Both the position numbers and the translations under genes were made by a program. A DNA stretch of 64,000 nucleotides from Dokdonella immobilis (GTDB taxonomy: Bacteria > Pseudomonadota > Gammaproteobacteria > Xanthomonadales > Rhodanobacteraceae). Under the pieces are notes generated by a model, which was not told the origin of the DNA, ran no database searches, and was given only the letters and a program-made list of their open reading frames with translations. The number at the start of each line of letters is the position of its first letter. The first letter of the stretch is position 1. Where the stretch lies: NCBI RefSeq assembly GCF_900115085.1, contig NZ_FOVF01000021.1, positions 1-64,000 of the forward strand, given 5' to 3'. This document shows, piece by piece, positions 56,695 through 64,000 of the stretch.

Positions 56695-58014
56695 GTGAAG
56701 GACTCCCTTGCCCGCCGCGCGCTCTGGCCGCGCCATCTCGTGGCGGCTGCAGGACTGCTGCTTTTCCTCGGCACACTGCTGGCGACGAGCGCCGAAGCGG
56801 CCAGCGACCATGACGGTGCGATCTCGCGCCGCATCGTCGTCGCGATCACCGAGAAGCCCGACCCGATGATGATCAGCGGATCGAGTCCGCGCGGTTACGC
56901 CGGTTTGCCGGGCTATGCGGGGAGCGAACGTACGCGGGCGACGGCGGCACGGATCGCACGCGATCATGGGCTGGCGGAGGTTTCGGCCTGGACCATCGAA
57001 CCGCTCAACCTGCGCTGCATGCTCTATGAGATTCCGGCCTCGGCCGATCGGGCCAGGGTGCTCGCCGAACTGCGCAAGGACCGTCGCGTGCATCTGGCCC
57101 AGCCACTGCAGGAATTCAGCACGCTGACGGCAACGTCGACCAGATCAACCAGCGAAGCGACCGCTACGAAACCTGGGTTCAATGACCCCTATGTCGGCCT
57201 GCAGACCGGCTTTTCGGCGATCGACGCCGGCGCGGCGCAACACTGGGCCAGCGGTCGAAGCGTCTCGGTCGCCCTCGTCGACAGCGGCGTCGATGCCACC
57301 CACCCCGACCTGGCCGAACGCATCGTCGAGCAGCGCGACTTCGTCGGCGGCGAAGCCGGCGATCCGGGGCGCGATCGCCACGGCACGGAAGTCGCCGGCG
57401 TGATTGCAGCCGTGGCCAACAACGGCGTGGGCATCGTCGGCGTGGCACCTGCGGTCGAACTGCATGTCTATCGCGCCTGCTGGCCGAGTGAGGCCGGTGC
57501 CAGCCACGCGCACTGCAACAGCTTCACCCTGGCCCAGGCACTGGCGGCGGCGATTCGATCATCGGCACGCGTGATCAACCTGAGCCTCGGCGGCCCTCCC
57601 GATCCGCTGCTCGCGGAACTGCTCGAGCATGCCATCGCGCGCGGAACCATCGTTGTCGGCGCGGTCGCTCCCGATACCGAGGTTCCGGGTTTTCCGATCA
57701 GCACGCAGGGGGTGATCGCAGTCGACTCGAGCGGCGCGCCGCATGCTCCGATCCCGACCGCATTGCGCGCACCCGGCGGGGATATCCTCACTCTGGAACC
57801 TGGGGGCAGCTATGACTATGCCTCCGGAAGCTCGCTGGCGGCCGCGCACGTGACCGGCGCGATCGCGCTGCTGTTGCAGGTTTCGCCCGGGCTCGACGAG
57901 AACCAGATCCTAGCCCTGCTGCGCCAATCGGTTCGCCACAACGGCGGACCGATCAACGCCTGTGTCGCGATCAGCGCGGCTTCCGGCCATCACGGAACCT
58001 GCACCACGGACTAG
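56695..58014 (+). CDS. Exported subtilisin-like (S8) serine protease
   Basis: 439 residues from GTG 56695 (TTG 56686 is an alternative). A signal peptide (LVAAAGLLLFLGTLLATSAE) is followed by a pro-region (about 40-150) and the S8 domain: Asp196 in VALVDSGVDATHPDL, His229 in RDRHGTEVAG and Ser380 in YASGSSLAAAHVTG. It starts 5 bp after the anti-sigma stop. It may be the output of the ECF unit or help to degrade its anti-sigma factor. Confidence 0.9.
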   Translation: MKDSLARRALWPRHLVAAAGLLLFLGTLLATSAEAASDHDGAISRRIVVAITEKPDPMMISGSSPRGYAGLPGYAGSERTRATAARIARDHGLAEVSAWTIEPLNLRCMLYEIPASADRARVLAELRKDRRVHLAQPLQEFSTLTATSTRSTSEATATKPGFNDPYVGLQTGFSAIDAGAAQHWASGRSVSVALVDSGVDATHPDLAERIVEQRDFVGGEAGDPGRDRHGTEVAGVIAAVANNGVGIVGVAPAVELHVYRACWPSEAGASHAHCNSFTLAQALAAAIRSSARVINLSLGGPPDPLLAELLEHAIARGTIVVGAVAPDTEVPGFPISTQGVIAVDSSGAPHAPIPTALRAPGGDILTLEPGGSYDYASGSSLAAAHVTGAIALLLQVSPGLDENQILALLRQSVRHNGGPINACVAISAASGHHGTCTTD

Positions 58015-58020
58015 TGTCGG

Positions 58021-58036
58021 ACCCTGGTCGCAGGGT
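58021..58036. terminator. Small hairpin between convergent genes
   Basis: ACCCTG-GTCG-CAGGGT just after the subtilisin stop; short and without a T-run. Confidence 0.3.
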
Positions 58037-58128
58037 GCTCGCGTCCAGCGATGCAGGTGACTCCAATCCCCTCGTTCGCGCATGCTTCCTGCGGCTGCAT
58101 GCCGACGCGCAGGCCTGCTCGCGATCGA

Positions 58129-59811
58129 TCAGTCCTCGCCGGCCCGGATCGGTTCGCCGGGGACATGGATCTTCATGTTCGCCTCGATGTTCCTGGCCAC
58201 GCGCAGGCGGTATTCCGGGGTCATCCGTACCGGGACCGGTTCGGCCGATTTCGGCGCATCCTGCCCGCGCAGCTCGGAGGCCATGGCGGCGGCACTCGTC
58301 GTAACCGATACCGCGGGGGCGGCGAAGATGTCGGTGCGATTGCCGTTCGTGCCGGTCGTGCGTGCGTAGAAGGGCACGAACACATTGCCGATGCTGGCCA
58401 GGCCCATGTAATCTCCAAGAAAGTACCCGCTGGTGTTGCCGGCCCCGGACAACGGCGCGGTGGCGAGATCGAACGGGCCGGCCACCTGGCTTTCCTGCCA
58501 GTTCACGGCATCGGTCGAGCGCGCCAGCCAAAGGCTGGTGAACAGCGTGTTGCGATCGTTCGTGTTGCCACGGAAGTCGTAGTAGGTCACACCGATCATG
58601 CCGTCGGCGCGCACGTGCACGGCCGGCACGAAGGCGGCGACCGCCGTGCTTGCATTGACCCGTGCCGGTGTCGACCAGGTCAGCCCGCCATCGTCCGAGC
58701 GGGACATGGCGATGCCGTCTCGCGCACCATTGCTGAATCGTGAATCCTGCCAGGCGGCGAACAGGCTGCCGCCAGTCCCGACCGCGATCGACGGCGTGAT
58801 CGTCGCATCACGCACGGGGATTCCGGTTTCCGGGTCGACCGTGCCGACGCTGAGTTCGCTCGAGATGCGGATCGGTGCGGACCAGGTCAGGCCGTTGTCG
58901 GTCGAGCGGATGACGTCGAAGTACGCGTTCGTTGATCCGTTTGCGGCGGCATCGATGCGGGTGAATGCATCGACCAGCGTGCCATTCGGCAAGACCACGA
59001 TGACGTTGCCGATGGTCTGGCTGTTGACGCCCGGATCGAAGACCGGACGCGCCGCCTCCCAGGTTTCGCCACCATCGGTACTGCGCGCGAACCAGGTCGG
59101 GCCGGTATTGTCGACCGAAATCCGGTCCCACACGGCGTAGACGAAATGCGAGTCGATCGGGTCGGCCGTGATCGATTCCTTGTCGTGGAATGCCGTGCTG
59201 CCCTCGCGGACCAGCGTGGTCGGCAGGCTCCAGTTCGCGCCGCCGTCGGTCGAGCGGCTGACCAGGACCGCGCTTTCCGAACCCGGCATCAACGAGGCGC
59301 CATTGAATGCGATCGCGATCGCATAAGCCGTGCCGTCGGGCGAAACGCTGACCCAGGGATCGCTGCTGCGCTCGAAGTCGCCACCGTTGCCGGCCGTGCC
59401 GCCCGCACAGCGCGAAAAGGCCGGCGCGCTGCGGCTCCAGCTTCGGCCACCGTCGTTGGACACGCCCACGACCAGGCCATGTGCCCCGCCGGTCGACCAG
59501 CGATCCTGCTGCCAGGCGCCGTAGACACGCTGCGGCACGCCCGGGTCGACCGTGAAATGCGGTTCGACTTCCGCGTTCGCGTAAGAGGTACCCGAAGGTG
59601 CCATGCCATCGCAGCCGGCCGCGAACGGCGTGTCGGCTGACGCTCGGTATTGCGGATCAAGTGTCGGTGCGGGCGGCGGCGGAGGCGGTGGTGGTGGTGG
59701 GGGCGGCGGAGGTGCCGAAGGCGAGTTCGAGCTGCCGCCGCCACAGGCACCGATCGCGAGTACGACCAGCATCGAAATCAGTCGTGCGACCCTGGTTGCG
59801 CTCGAGAACAT
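58129..59811 (-). CDS. Secreted BNR-repeat lipoprotein (sialidase-like propeller)
   Basis: 560 residues. The lipoprotein signal has Cys in VLAIGACGGGSS, followed by an unbroken run of 14 prolines as a spacer and then a beta-propeller. Asp-box motifs (SxDxGxxW) recur: SNDGGRSW, STDGGANW, STDGGETW, STDNGLTW, SDDGGLTW. Sialidase catalytic Arg/Tyr residues are not evident, so it may be a binding or structural propeller. ATG 59811 gives the compact lipoprotein signal. Confidence 0.85.
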   Translation of the reverse strand: MFSSATRVARLISMLVVLAIGACGGGSSNSPSAPPPPPPPPPPPPPPAPTLDPQYRASADTPFAAGCDGMAPSGTSYANAEVEPHFTVDPGVPQRVYGAWQQDRWSTGGAHGLVVGVSNDGGRSWSRSAPAFSRCAGGTAGNGGDFERSSDPWVSVSPDGTAYAIAIAFNGASLMPGSESAVLVSRSTDGGANWSLPTTLVREGSTAFHDKESITADPIDSHFVYAVWDRISVDNTGPTWFARSTDGGETWEAARPVFDPGVNSQTIGNVIVVLPNGTLVDAFTRIDAAANGSTNAYFDVIRSTDNGLTWSAPIRISSELSVGTVDPETGIPVRDATITPSIAVGTGGSLFAAWQDSRFSNGARDGIAMSRSDDGGLTWSTPARVNASTAVAAFVPAVHVRADGMIGVTYYDFRGNTNDRNTLFTSLWLARSTDAVNWQESQVAGPFDLATAPLSGAGNTSGYFLGDYMGLASIGNVFVPFYARTTGTNGNRTDIFAAPAVSVTTSAAAMASELRGQDAPKSAEPVPVRMTPEYRLRVARNIEANMKIHVPGEPIRAGED

Positions 59812-59996
59812 AGCCACCCCCGAAGCCTGCCATTGCAACGAAGATCATCGTACAACGAATTGCGCCGCCTGTCGTCATTCGTCGGTGAGCTCGTGGGCCC
59901 GGCTCGTGGCCCGCTCATCGCTGCCTTGCGGTTGCCGTGCTGCCGGGATGCACGCCGTCGATTGTCGCCCCAGCGTCCGGATTCGTGCCGCGTTGG

Positions 59997-61331
59997 TCAG
60001 TCGCCGAAGCCGTCGGCGAAGATCAGGTCAGCCATCGCCTCGAACGCCCCGATGTCGATCTGGCCGTCGGACCCCCTCGGCGTTTGCGAACCCACCGAAA
60101 CCAGTTGACGACGCGGCGAATTGACGGGTGGAAACAGAGGCAAGGGGAATGGAAAGCCCGGGGCACTGACGGGTGCCGGATTGCCGGCGTTGCGCAACGG
60201 ACTCGAGGTCTGCGGCACCAGATTCCAGGCTCCCGCATTGACGAAGCCCGGATTCGTTCCAGTCAGCGTGGCGCTCCACTCGGCCGTGGTCGGCACGAAG
60301 CTCGAACCCGATTCGATCCAGTTGTTGCTGCCGTGGATCTGTCGACCGTCAGTCCAGACCGCTTCCACGGTGCGTTCGATGCGCGCGGTGCCGCCGGCCG
60401 TCACGTCGATGACGTTGTTGTGCATCTCCACCGACTGGATGCCGTCGAAGAGGCGGAACACCGTGGCGTCGGTGCCCGCGGCGAGGATGAACGTGTTGTT
60501 GACGAAGCGCGTCCGCCCCTTGCTCTGGCCGGTGCCATCGCCGCCGACGCGGATGACCGCGCCGAATGCCGGATTCGTGTGCACGATGACATTGCCGACG
60601 ATGTCGGAGTCCTCGCGGATCAGGTCGCGCGTCCATCCGGCTTGTTGCGTGTTTTCGTCGGGCCCGATCAGTTCGAGTTCGTGATAGGTCGCGCCCTCGA
60701 ACCAGTTGTAGTAGATCTCGTTGCGCTCGTGCCGGCTCTTCAGCAGATTGCCGCCGTTGCCGTTGTGCACATAGCAGTACTGCATGCGGAACACCGAACC
60801 GGGGTGCGCGATCTCGTCGCTCTGGATATACAGCGGATGCTGGTTGGTGCCATTGCCGGCGTTGTAGATCTCCGAATACTCGAGCGTGAACGACCCCGAA
60901 AGCTGGTCGGTACCGAGAATGCCGTGGGCCGGGCAATCGTGAATGACGCTGTTGCGCACGGTCACGTCGTGGGCGCCCTGCAGGATGCAGCGCGACGTGC
61001 CGCCACTGATGTCGAAGCCCTCGAACACCAGGTGATCGGACTGTCGGAACTCGACCGTATTCGCGGCGCCGACGATCGCCGGGCGCTGGCCGCCGACGGC
61101 GATGCCGCGAATCACGACCGGGTTGCCGGACGCGCCGCCATCGGCCTGCGGCACCACGACACCACCGCCGTAGGCGACACCACCATCCACTTCGACGATA
61201 TCGCCACCGCCCAGGTTGACCGCTGCGAAGAGCGCATTGAGTGTCGTGTAGGTACGCGAAGGGCCAACCTGATAGGTCGCCGCCAGCACAGGCGAGGACA
61301 TCAGCAGCAGAATCCATGCGGCTTTGCGCAT
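59997..61331 (-). CDS. Secreted right-handed beta-helix protein with IFADGF tail
   Basis: 444 residues: a signal peptide (MRKAAWILLLMSSPVLAATY), then parallel beta-helix repeats (HLVFEGFDISGGTSRCILQG, VTVRNSVIHDCPAHGILGTD and others) as in polysaccharide lyases and NosD-like proteins. It ends in ADLIFADGFGD, matching in form the IFVDGFDQP end of the GH44 enzyme. No catalytic residues can be assigned. It lies 185 bp upstream of the BNR lipoprotein gene in the same direction. Confidence 0.85.
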   Translation of the reverse strand: MRKAAWILLLMSSPVLAATYQVGPSRTYTTLNALFAAVNLGGGDIVEVDGGVAYGGGVVVPQADGGASGNPVVIRGIAVGGQRPAIVGAANTVEFRQSDHLVFEGFDISGGTSRCILQGAHDVTVRNSVIHDCPAHGILGTDQLSGSFTLEYSEIYNAGNGTNQHPLYIQSDEIAHPGSVFRMQYCYVHNGNGGNLLKSRHERNEIYYNWFEGATYHELELIGPDENTQQAGWTRDLIREDSDIVGNVIVHTNPAFGAVIRVGGDGTGQSKGRTRFVNNTFILAAGTDATVFRLFDGIQSVEMHNNVIDVTAGGTARIERTVEAVWTDGRQIHGSNNWIESGSSFVPTTAEWSATLTGTNPGFVNAGAWNLVPQTSSPLRNAGNPAPVSAPGFPFPLPLFPPVNSPRRQLVSVGSQTPRGSDGQIDIGAFEAMADLIFADGFGD

Positions 61332-61402
61332 TACTCTCACCCCTGCCTCTCGAGGGCGACAGTATCGCCGCCGCGCTCGTGGCAATTTGTGAACTGCGTC
61401 GA

Positions 61403-61981
61403 TCAGCCGAACGGGTATACGCCGATCCAATGTGCATGCGCCCAGAAGGCGAAGGTTGCCCATGCGCCGATCCCGATAGCGACGCTGAGAACATCACCGG
61501 TCACGGTGCCAGGCGGATAGGTCATGCCATGGAGACGATCCCGGCGACGCGAAACGATAAACAGCACGACCGCCCAGGCCAGCAAGGCACCGAACAATAC
61601 GACGTCGTGCAGAAAGCCGGTGGCGAGCAAATGGCCGAAGGCCCAGAGCTTGGTCCCGGCCAGCATGGGGTGCCCGATCTTCTGCTTGACGTGATTGCGC
61701 GGCACATACGCCGCGGCCACGAGGACGAAGGCCACCAGCGTGAACAAGGCATTGGCATGCTTGAGGGCGGGCGGCGGCACGTACAGCAGCACGGGCTGCT
61801 GCCGGGCGAGGGAGAAGCCCCAGACGAGCAGCACGAATCCGCCCAGCGAGAGCACGGAATAGAGCGCCTTCCAGCCGCCCTCGCCGTGCTTCGCGATCAT
61901 GCGCGTGCGCAAGCCATCGGCGACGACGCGGGTGGAATGGATGCCGAGAAAGACCAGCAGGCCAAGCAGGAGGATCGTCAT
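61403..61981 (-). CDS. NnrU-like integral membrane protein
   Basis: 192 residues with five to six membrane helices. LGIHSTRVVADGLRTRMIAK near the N-terminus, AYVPRNHVKQKIGHPMLAGT and LWAFGHLLATG match the NnrU family, related to isoprenylcysteine methyltransferase-type folds and named from denitrification gene clusters. No nitrogen-oxide genes are present here, so the role is open. ATG 61981 lies 43 bp after the large BNR gene's stop. Confidence 0.85.
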   Translation of the reverse strand: MTILLLGLLVFLGIHSTRVVADGLRTRMIAKHGEGGWKALYSVLSLGGFVLLVWGFSLARQQPVLLYVPPPALKHANALFTLVAFVLVAAAYVPRNHVKQKIGHPMLAGTKLWAFGHLLATGFLHDVVLFGALLAWAVVLFIVSRRRDRLHGMTYPPGTVTGDVLSVAIGIGAWATFAFWAHAHWIGVYPFG

Positions 61982-62024
61982 GGCGATAGTCCGGAAATCG
62001 GTACGGTTTGCGGGTAGCGGCAGG

Positions 62025-63998
62025 TCAGGGCAGGTCCTTCGACTCGGCGTCTCCGCCGAGTGCGATTTGCTCGGGCGTCGGCACGCTGATCGGTGGCAGG
62101 CCCTCCGCGGTGACCTGCGCATTGAGTGCAGCGAGCTGCTTGTCGCGCAGGTCGGACCAGCGCTCGATGGATCGATCGAGCTGACCGCGGCATTCGGCCA
62201 GCAATGCCTTTTGCGCTTCGGTCGGCAATCGGTCGGCGCCCTCGACGTCGGTCGCCAGCGAAGCAAGTTGGTCGCCGATGGTGGCCAGGCTTGGCGCCTC
62301 GTGACCGTGGTCGACGCGCAGCGATTCGAGCTGCCTGCCAAAGGCATCGGTCGCACTTTTCAGTTTTGCAGACGGTGGATGCGTCGTGTCCTTGCCACGG
62401 TCGTCCAGCTGGCGCTGCACGGCTTCGACTTGGCCGTGCGCCATCCAGTCGCGTTCGAGTTCGACCGCGATGGCCTGCGAAAACGCCAATGATGCGGCGA
62501 GGTCGGCCGGCGATGCGGAAACGCGCGGATCAGGCTTGATCGTCAGCGGCTGCGTTGATTCGACCCCATCGGCGACGAGCACGACCTGATAGTCACCGGG
62601 CACGGCAAGCGGGCCCTGGGGAACCAGCGGCGTCGATTTGCCGAGCACGGCGGCGATCGAGTAGTCGTACCTGATCGCCTTCGGGCGCGCGAGGCGCAGG
62701 TCCCAGACGAAGCGGTGCGCGCCCGCTTCGACGCCCGGACGCGGATTCGGTCGCAGCCAGGCGTCGGCGAAATACGGCTTTGCGCCGATCGCGGACGGTG
62801 GCTCATCGCTGGCAAACCGGCGCACTGCGCTGCCGTCCGCGGCGCGGATTTCGATGCGCACACGCTGCGCCGCCACCGGCAGTACATAGTCGATGATCGC
62901 GCCAATCGGCGGATTCGTGCCGAGCGCGGTGTCTGCCGGCGGCGGCGTGTCCCTGTTCTGGTCGGGGCGCAGCCGGTATGCGGGAGCCGGCTTGTACAAG
63001 CGTGCAATGCGGACCGGGCCGGCGGCGTCGAGCTGGCGCAACGGACTCAGATCGTCGAGCACCCAGATCGCCCTGCCCTGGGTCGCTGCGATCAGGTCGT
63101 TGTCGTGCACGAGAAGATCACGCACCCAGGCCACCGGCAGGTTGCGCTGCAGCGATTGCCAGTGGGCGCCGTCGTCGAACGAGACGAACACGCCGTTGTC
63201 GGCGCCAGCGTAGAGCAGGCCGCGACGCAGCGGATCAGCCCGAACGACACTCACGTAGTGGCCCTCGGGAAGGCCTGTCGTGATCTCGGTCCAGGTCTTG
63301 CCATGGTCGCGCGTGCGCAGGATCCGCGGTCGAAAATCGTCCTGCCGATGATTGTCGATCGAGGCATAGGCGGTTCCGGCATCCAGGGCCGAGACGTCGA
63401 TCGAACTGATCTTGGCCCAATCCGGCACGCCCTTCGGCGTGACATTGGTCCAACTTGCTCCCGCATCGCGCGTGAGCTGGATGCGGCCGTTGTCGGTACC
63501 GATCCAGATCTCGTCGTTGTCGGACGGCGAAGGCGTGATCGCGAAAATGACGCCGAAGCCGCAGGCGCTGGCCCGCCGTACCGGCACGTAACCGTCGCAT
63601 TGGCCCTTCTTCGCCGCGGCTCCGGTCAGGTCCGGACTGATGACCTGCCAGCTCTGCCCTCGGTCGAGCGAACGGAACAGGACCTGGGCGCCGGAATAGA
63701 GCGCGTAGGGCGCGCGCGCCGAAAAGGCGATCGGGGTGAACCAGGTATAGCGATAGCGCACGTCGGTGCCGCGTGCGCCATAGCTCGAAACCGGCCACGG
63801 CGACACGTTCTGCACTTCGCCGGTGCGCGCGTCCCAACGCGAGATGCGGCCACCGAGGCCGGAGCCGAAGACGATATCGGGATTTTCCGGATCGGGAATG
63901 TCGAAATCGCGCTCGTCGCCGCCCACGGGATGCCAGTCGCGAAAACTGATCGCGCCGTAGTCGCTGCGACTGGCGATGCCGACCGTGCCCGAATCCTG
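62025..63998 (-). CDS. Large BNR/sortilin-like propeller protein (5' end cut by window edge)
   Basis: The last 658 or so residues of a protein whose frame is open to the right edge. Repeats such as LFRSLDRGQSWQVISPDLTG, QLTRDAGASWTNVTPKGVP and LRTRDHGKTWTEITTGLPEG are VPS10/sortilin-type beta-propeller blades. After them come a beta-sandwich region (PGDYQVVLVADGVESTQPLT) and a helical C-terminus. Proteins of this type are usually large and exported; signal and start lie outside the window. The function is unknown. Confidence 0.85.
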   Translation of the reverse strand, partial: QDSGTVGIASRSDYGAISFRDWHPVGGDERDFDIPDPENPDIVFGSGLGGRISRWDARTGEVQNVSPWPVSSYGARGTDVRYRYTWFTPIAFSARAPYALYSGAQVLFRSLDRGQSWQVISPDLTGAAAKKGQCDGYVPVRRASACGFGVIFAITPSPSDNDEIWIGTDNGRIQLTRDAGASWTNVTPKGVPDWAKISSIDVSALDAGTAYASIDNHRQDDFRPRILRTRDHGKTWTEITTGLPEGHYVSVVRADPLRRGLLYAGADNGVFVSFDDGAHWQSLQRNLPVAWVRDLLVHDNDLIAATQGRAIWVLDDLSPLRQLDAAGPVRIARLYKPAPAYRLRPDQNRDTPPPADTALGTNPPIGAIIDYVLPVAAQRVRIEIRAADGSAVRRFASDEPPSAIGAKPYFADAWLRPNPRPGVEAGAHRFVWDLRLARPKAIRYDYSIAAVLGKSTPLVPQGPLAVPGDYQVVLVADGVESTQPLTIKPDPRVSASPADLAASLAFSQAIAVELERDWMAHGQVEAVQRQLDDRGKDTTHPPSAKLKSATDAFGRQLESLRVDHGHEAPSLATIGDQLASLATDVEGADRLPTEAQKALLAECRGQLDRSIERWSDLRDKQLAALNAQVTAEGLPPISVPTPEQIALGGDAESKDLP

Positions 63999-64000
63999 CT

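Noticed and set aside
58129-59811. Active sialidase
   Set aside because: Asp boxes only show a beta-propeller; the catalytic Arg triad and Tyr/Glu pair are not evident.

Overview
This 64 kb window comes from a GC-rich gammaproteobacterial chromosome. The gene content fits the Lysobacterales (Xanthomonadales), most like a Rhodanobacteraceae such as Dokdonella. The evidence is a MetJ-type repressor, prfC, a GTP-dependent PEP carboxykinase, many ECF sigma/anti-sigma pairs, MacB-like exporters, and two secreted proteins that end in an IF(A/V)DGF-type tail. I read this from family resemblance only; there is no rRNA gene in the window and I recognised no tRNA.

Layout. 0-0.8 kb: the 3' end of an IS481-type transposase, then two palindromic foldback elements. 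0.8-9.6 kb: housekeeping metabolism (membrane transporter, S-formylglutathione hydrolase, a FadE acyl-CoA dehydrogenase with a hotdog protein, an alpha/beta hydrolase divergent from a TetR regulator, pckG). 9.7-14.6 kb: ECF sigma/anti-sigma/DUF4097 operon, prfC, and a second ECF/anti-sigma pair. 14.7-22.5 kb: LemA-M48 peptidase operon, serine hydrolase, GPP34 protein, a third foldback element, TonB, and a yqjD-yqjE-yqjK-like stress operon. 22.5-27.3 kb: GH44 glycosidase, a MetJ repressor fused to a histone H1-like tail with its own met-box array, and gcvH/gcvT. 27.4-28.8 kb: NfeD and SPFH membrane pair. 28.9-38.3 kb: one long leftward exporter locus (membrane fusion protein, ATPase, three permeases) followed by an NtrC-type response regulator and histidine kinase. 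A near-perfect sigma-54 promoter and a cluster of GGACA/TGTCC repeats precede it. 38.6-45 kb: ECF sigma, membrane protein, double-PDZ protein, Ser/Thr kinase and periplasmic protein, all rightward. 45-51.3 kb: FadL-type porin, dusA, VOC protein, propeller-GGDEF sensor. 51.4-54.3 kb: a 54-residue proline-rich peptide gene with its own promoter, followed by a 2OG-Fe(II) oxygenase and a cupin-like protein; this is a candidate peptide-modification cluster. 54.4-58 kb: TorF-like porin, then ECF sigma/zinc-finger anti-sigma/subtilisin. 58.1-64 kb: secreted BNR lipoprotein, beta-helix protein, NnrU-like membrane protein and a large BNR/sortilin-like protein cut by the window edge.

The parts most worth following up are the MetJ-H1 fusion with its operator, the small peptide/oxygenase/cupin cluster, the self-contained sigma-54 exporter locus with GGGAATG heptad hairpins in its gene gaps, and three non-autonomous palindromic elements, two of which sit exactly in the CTAG formed by a gene's stop codon.
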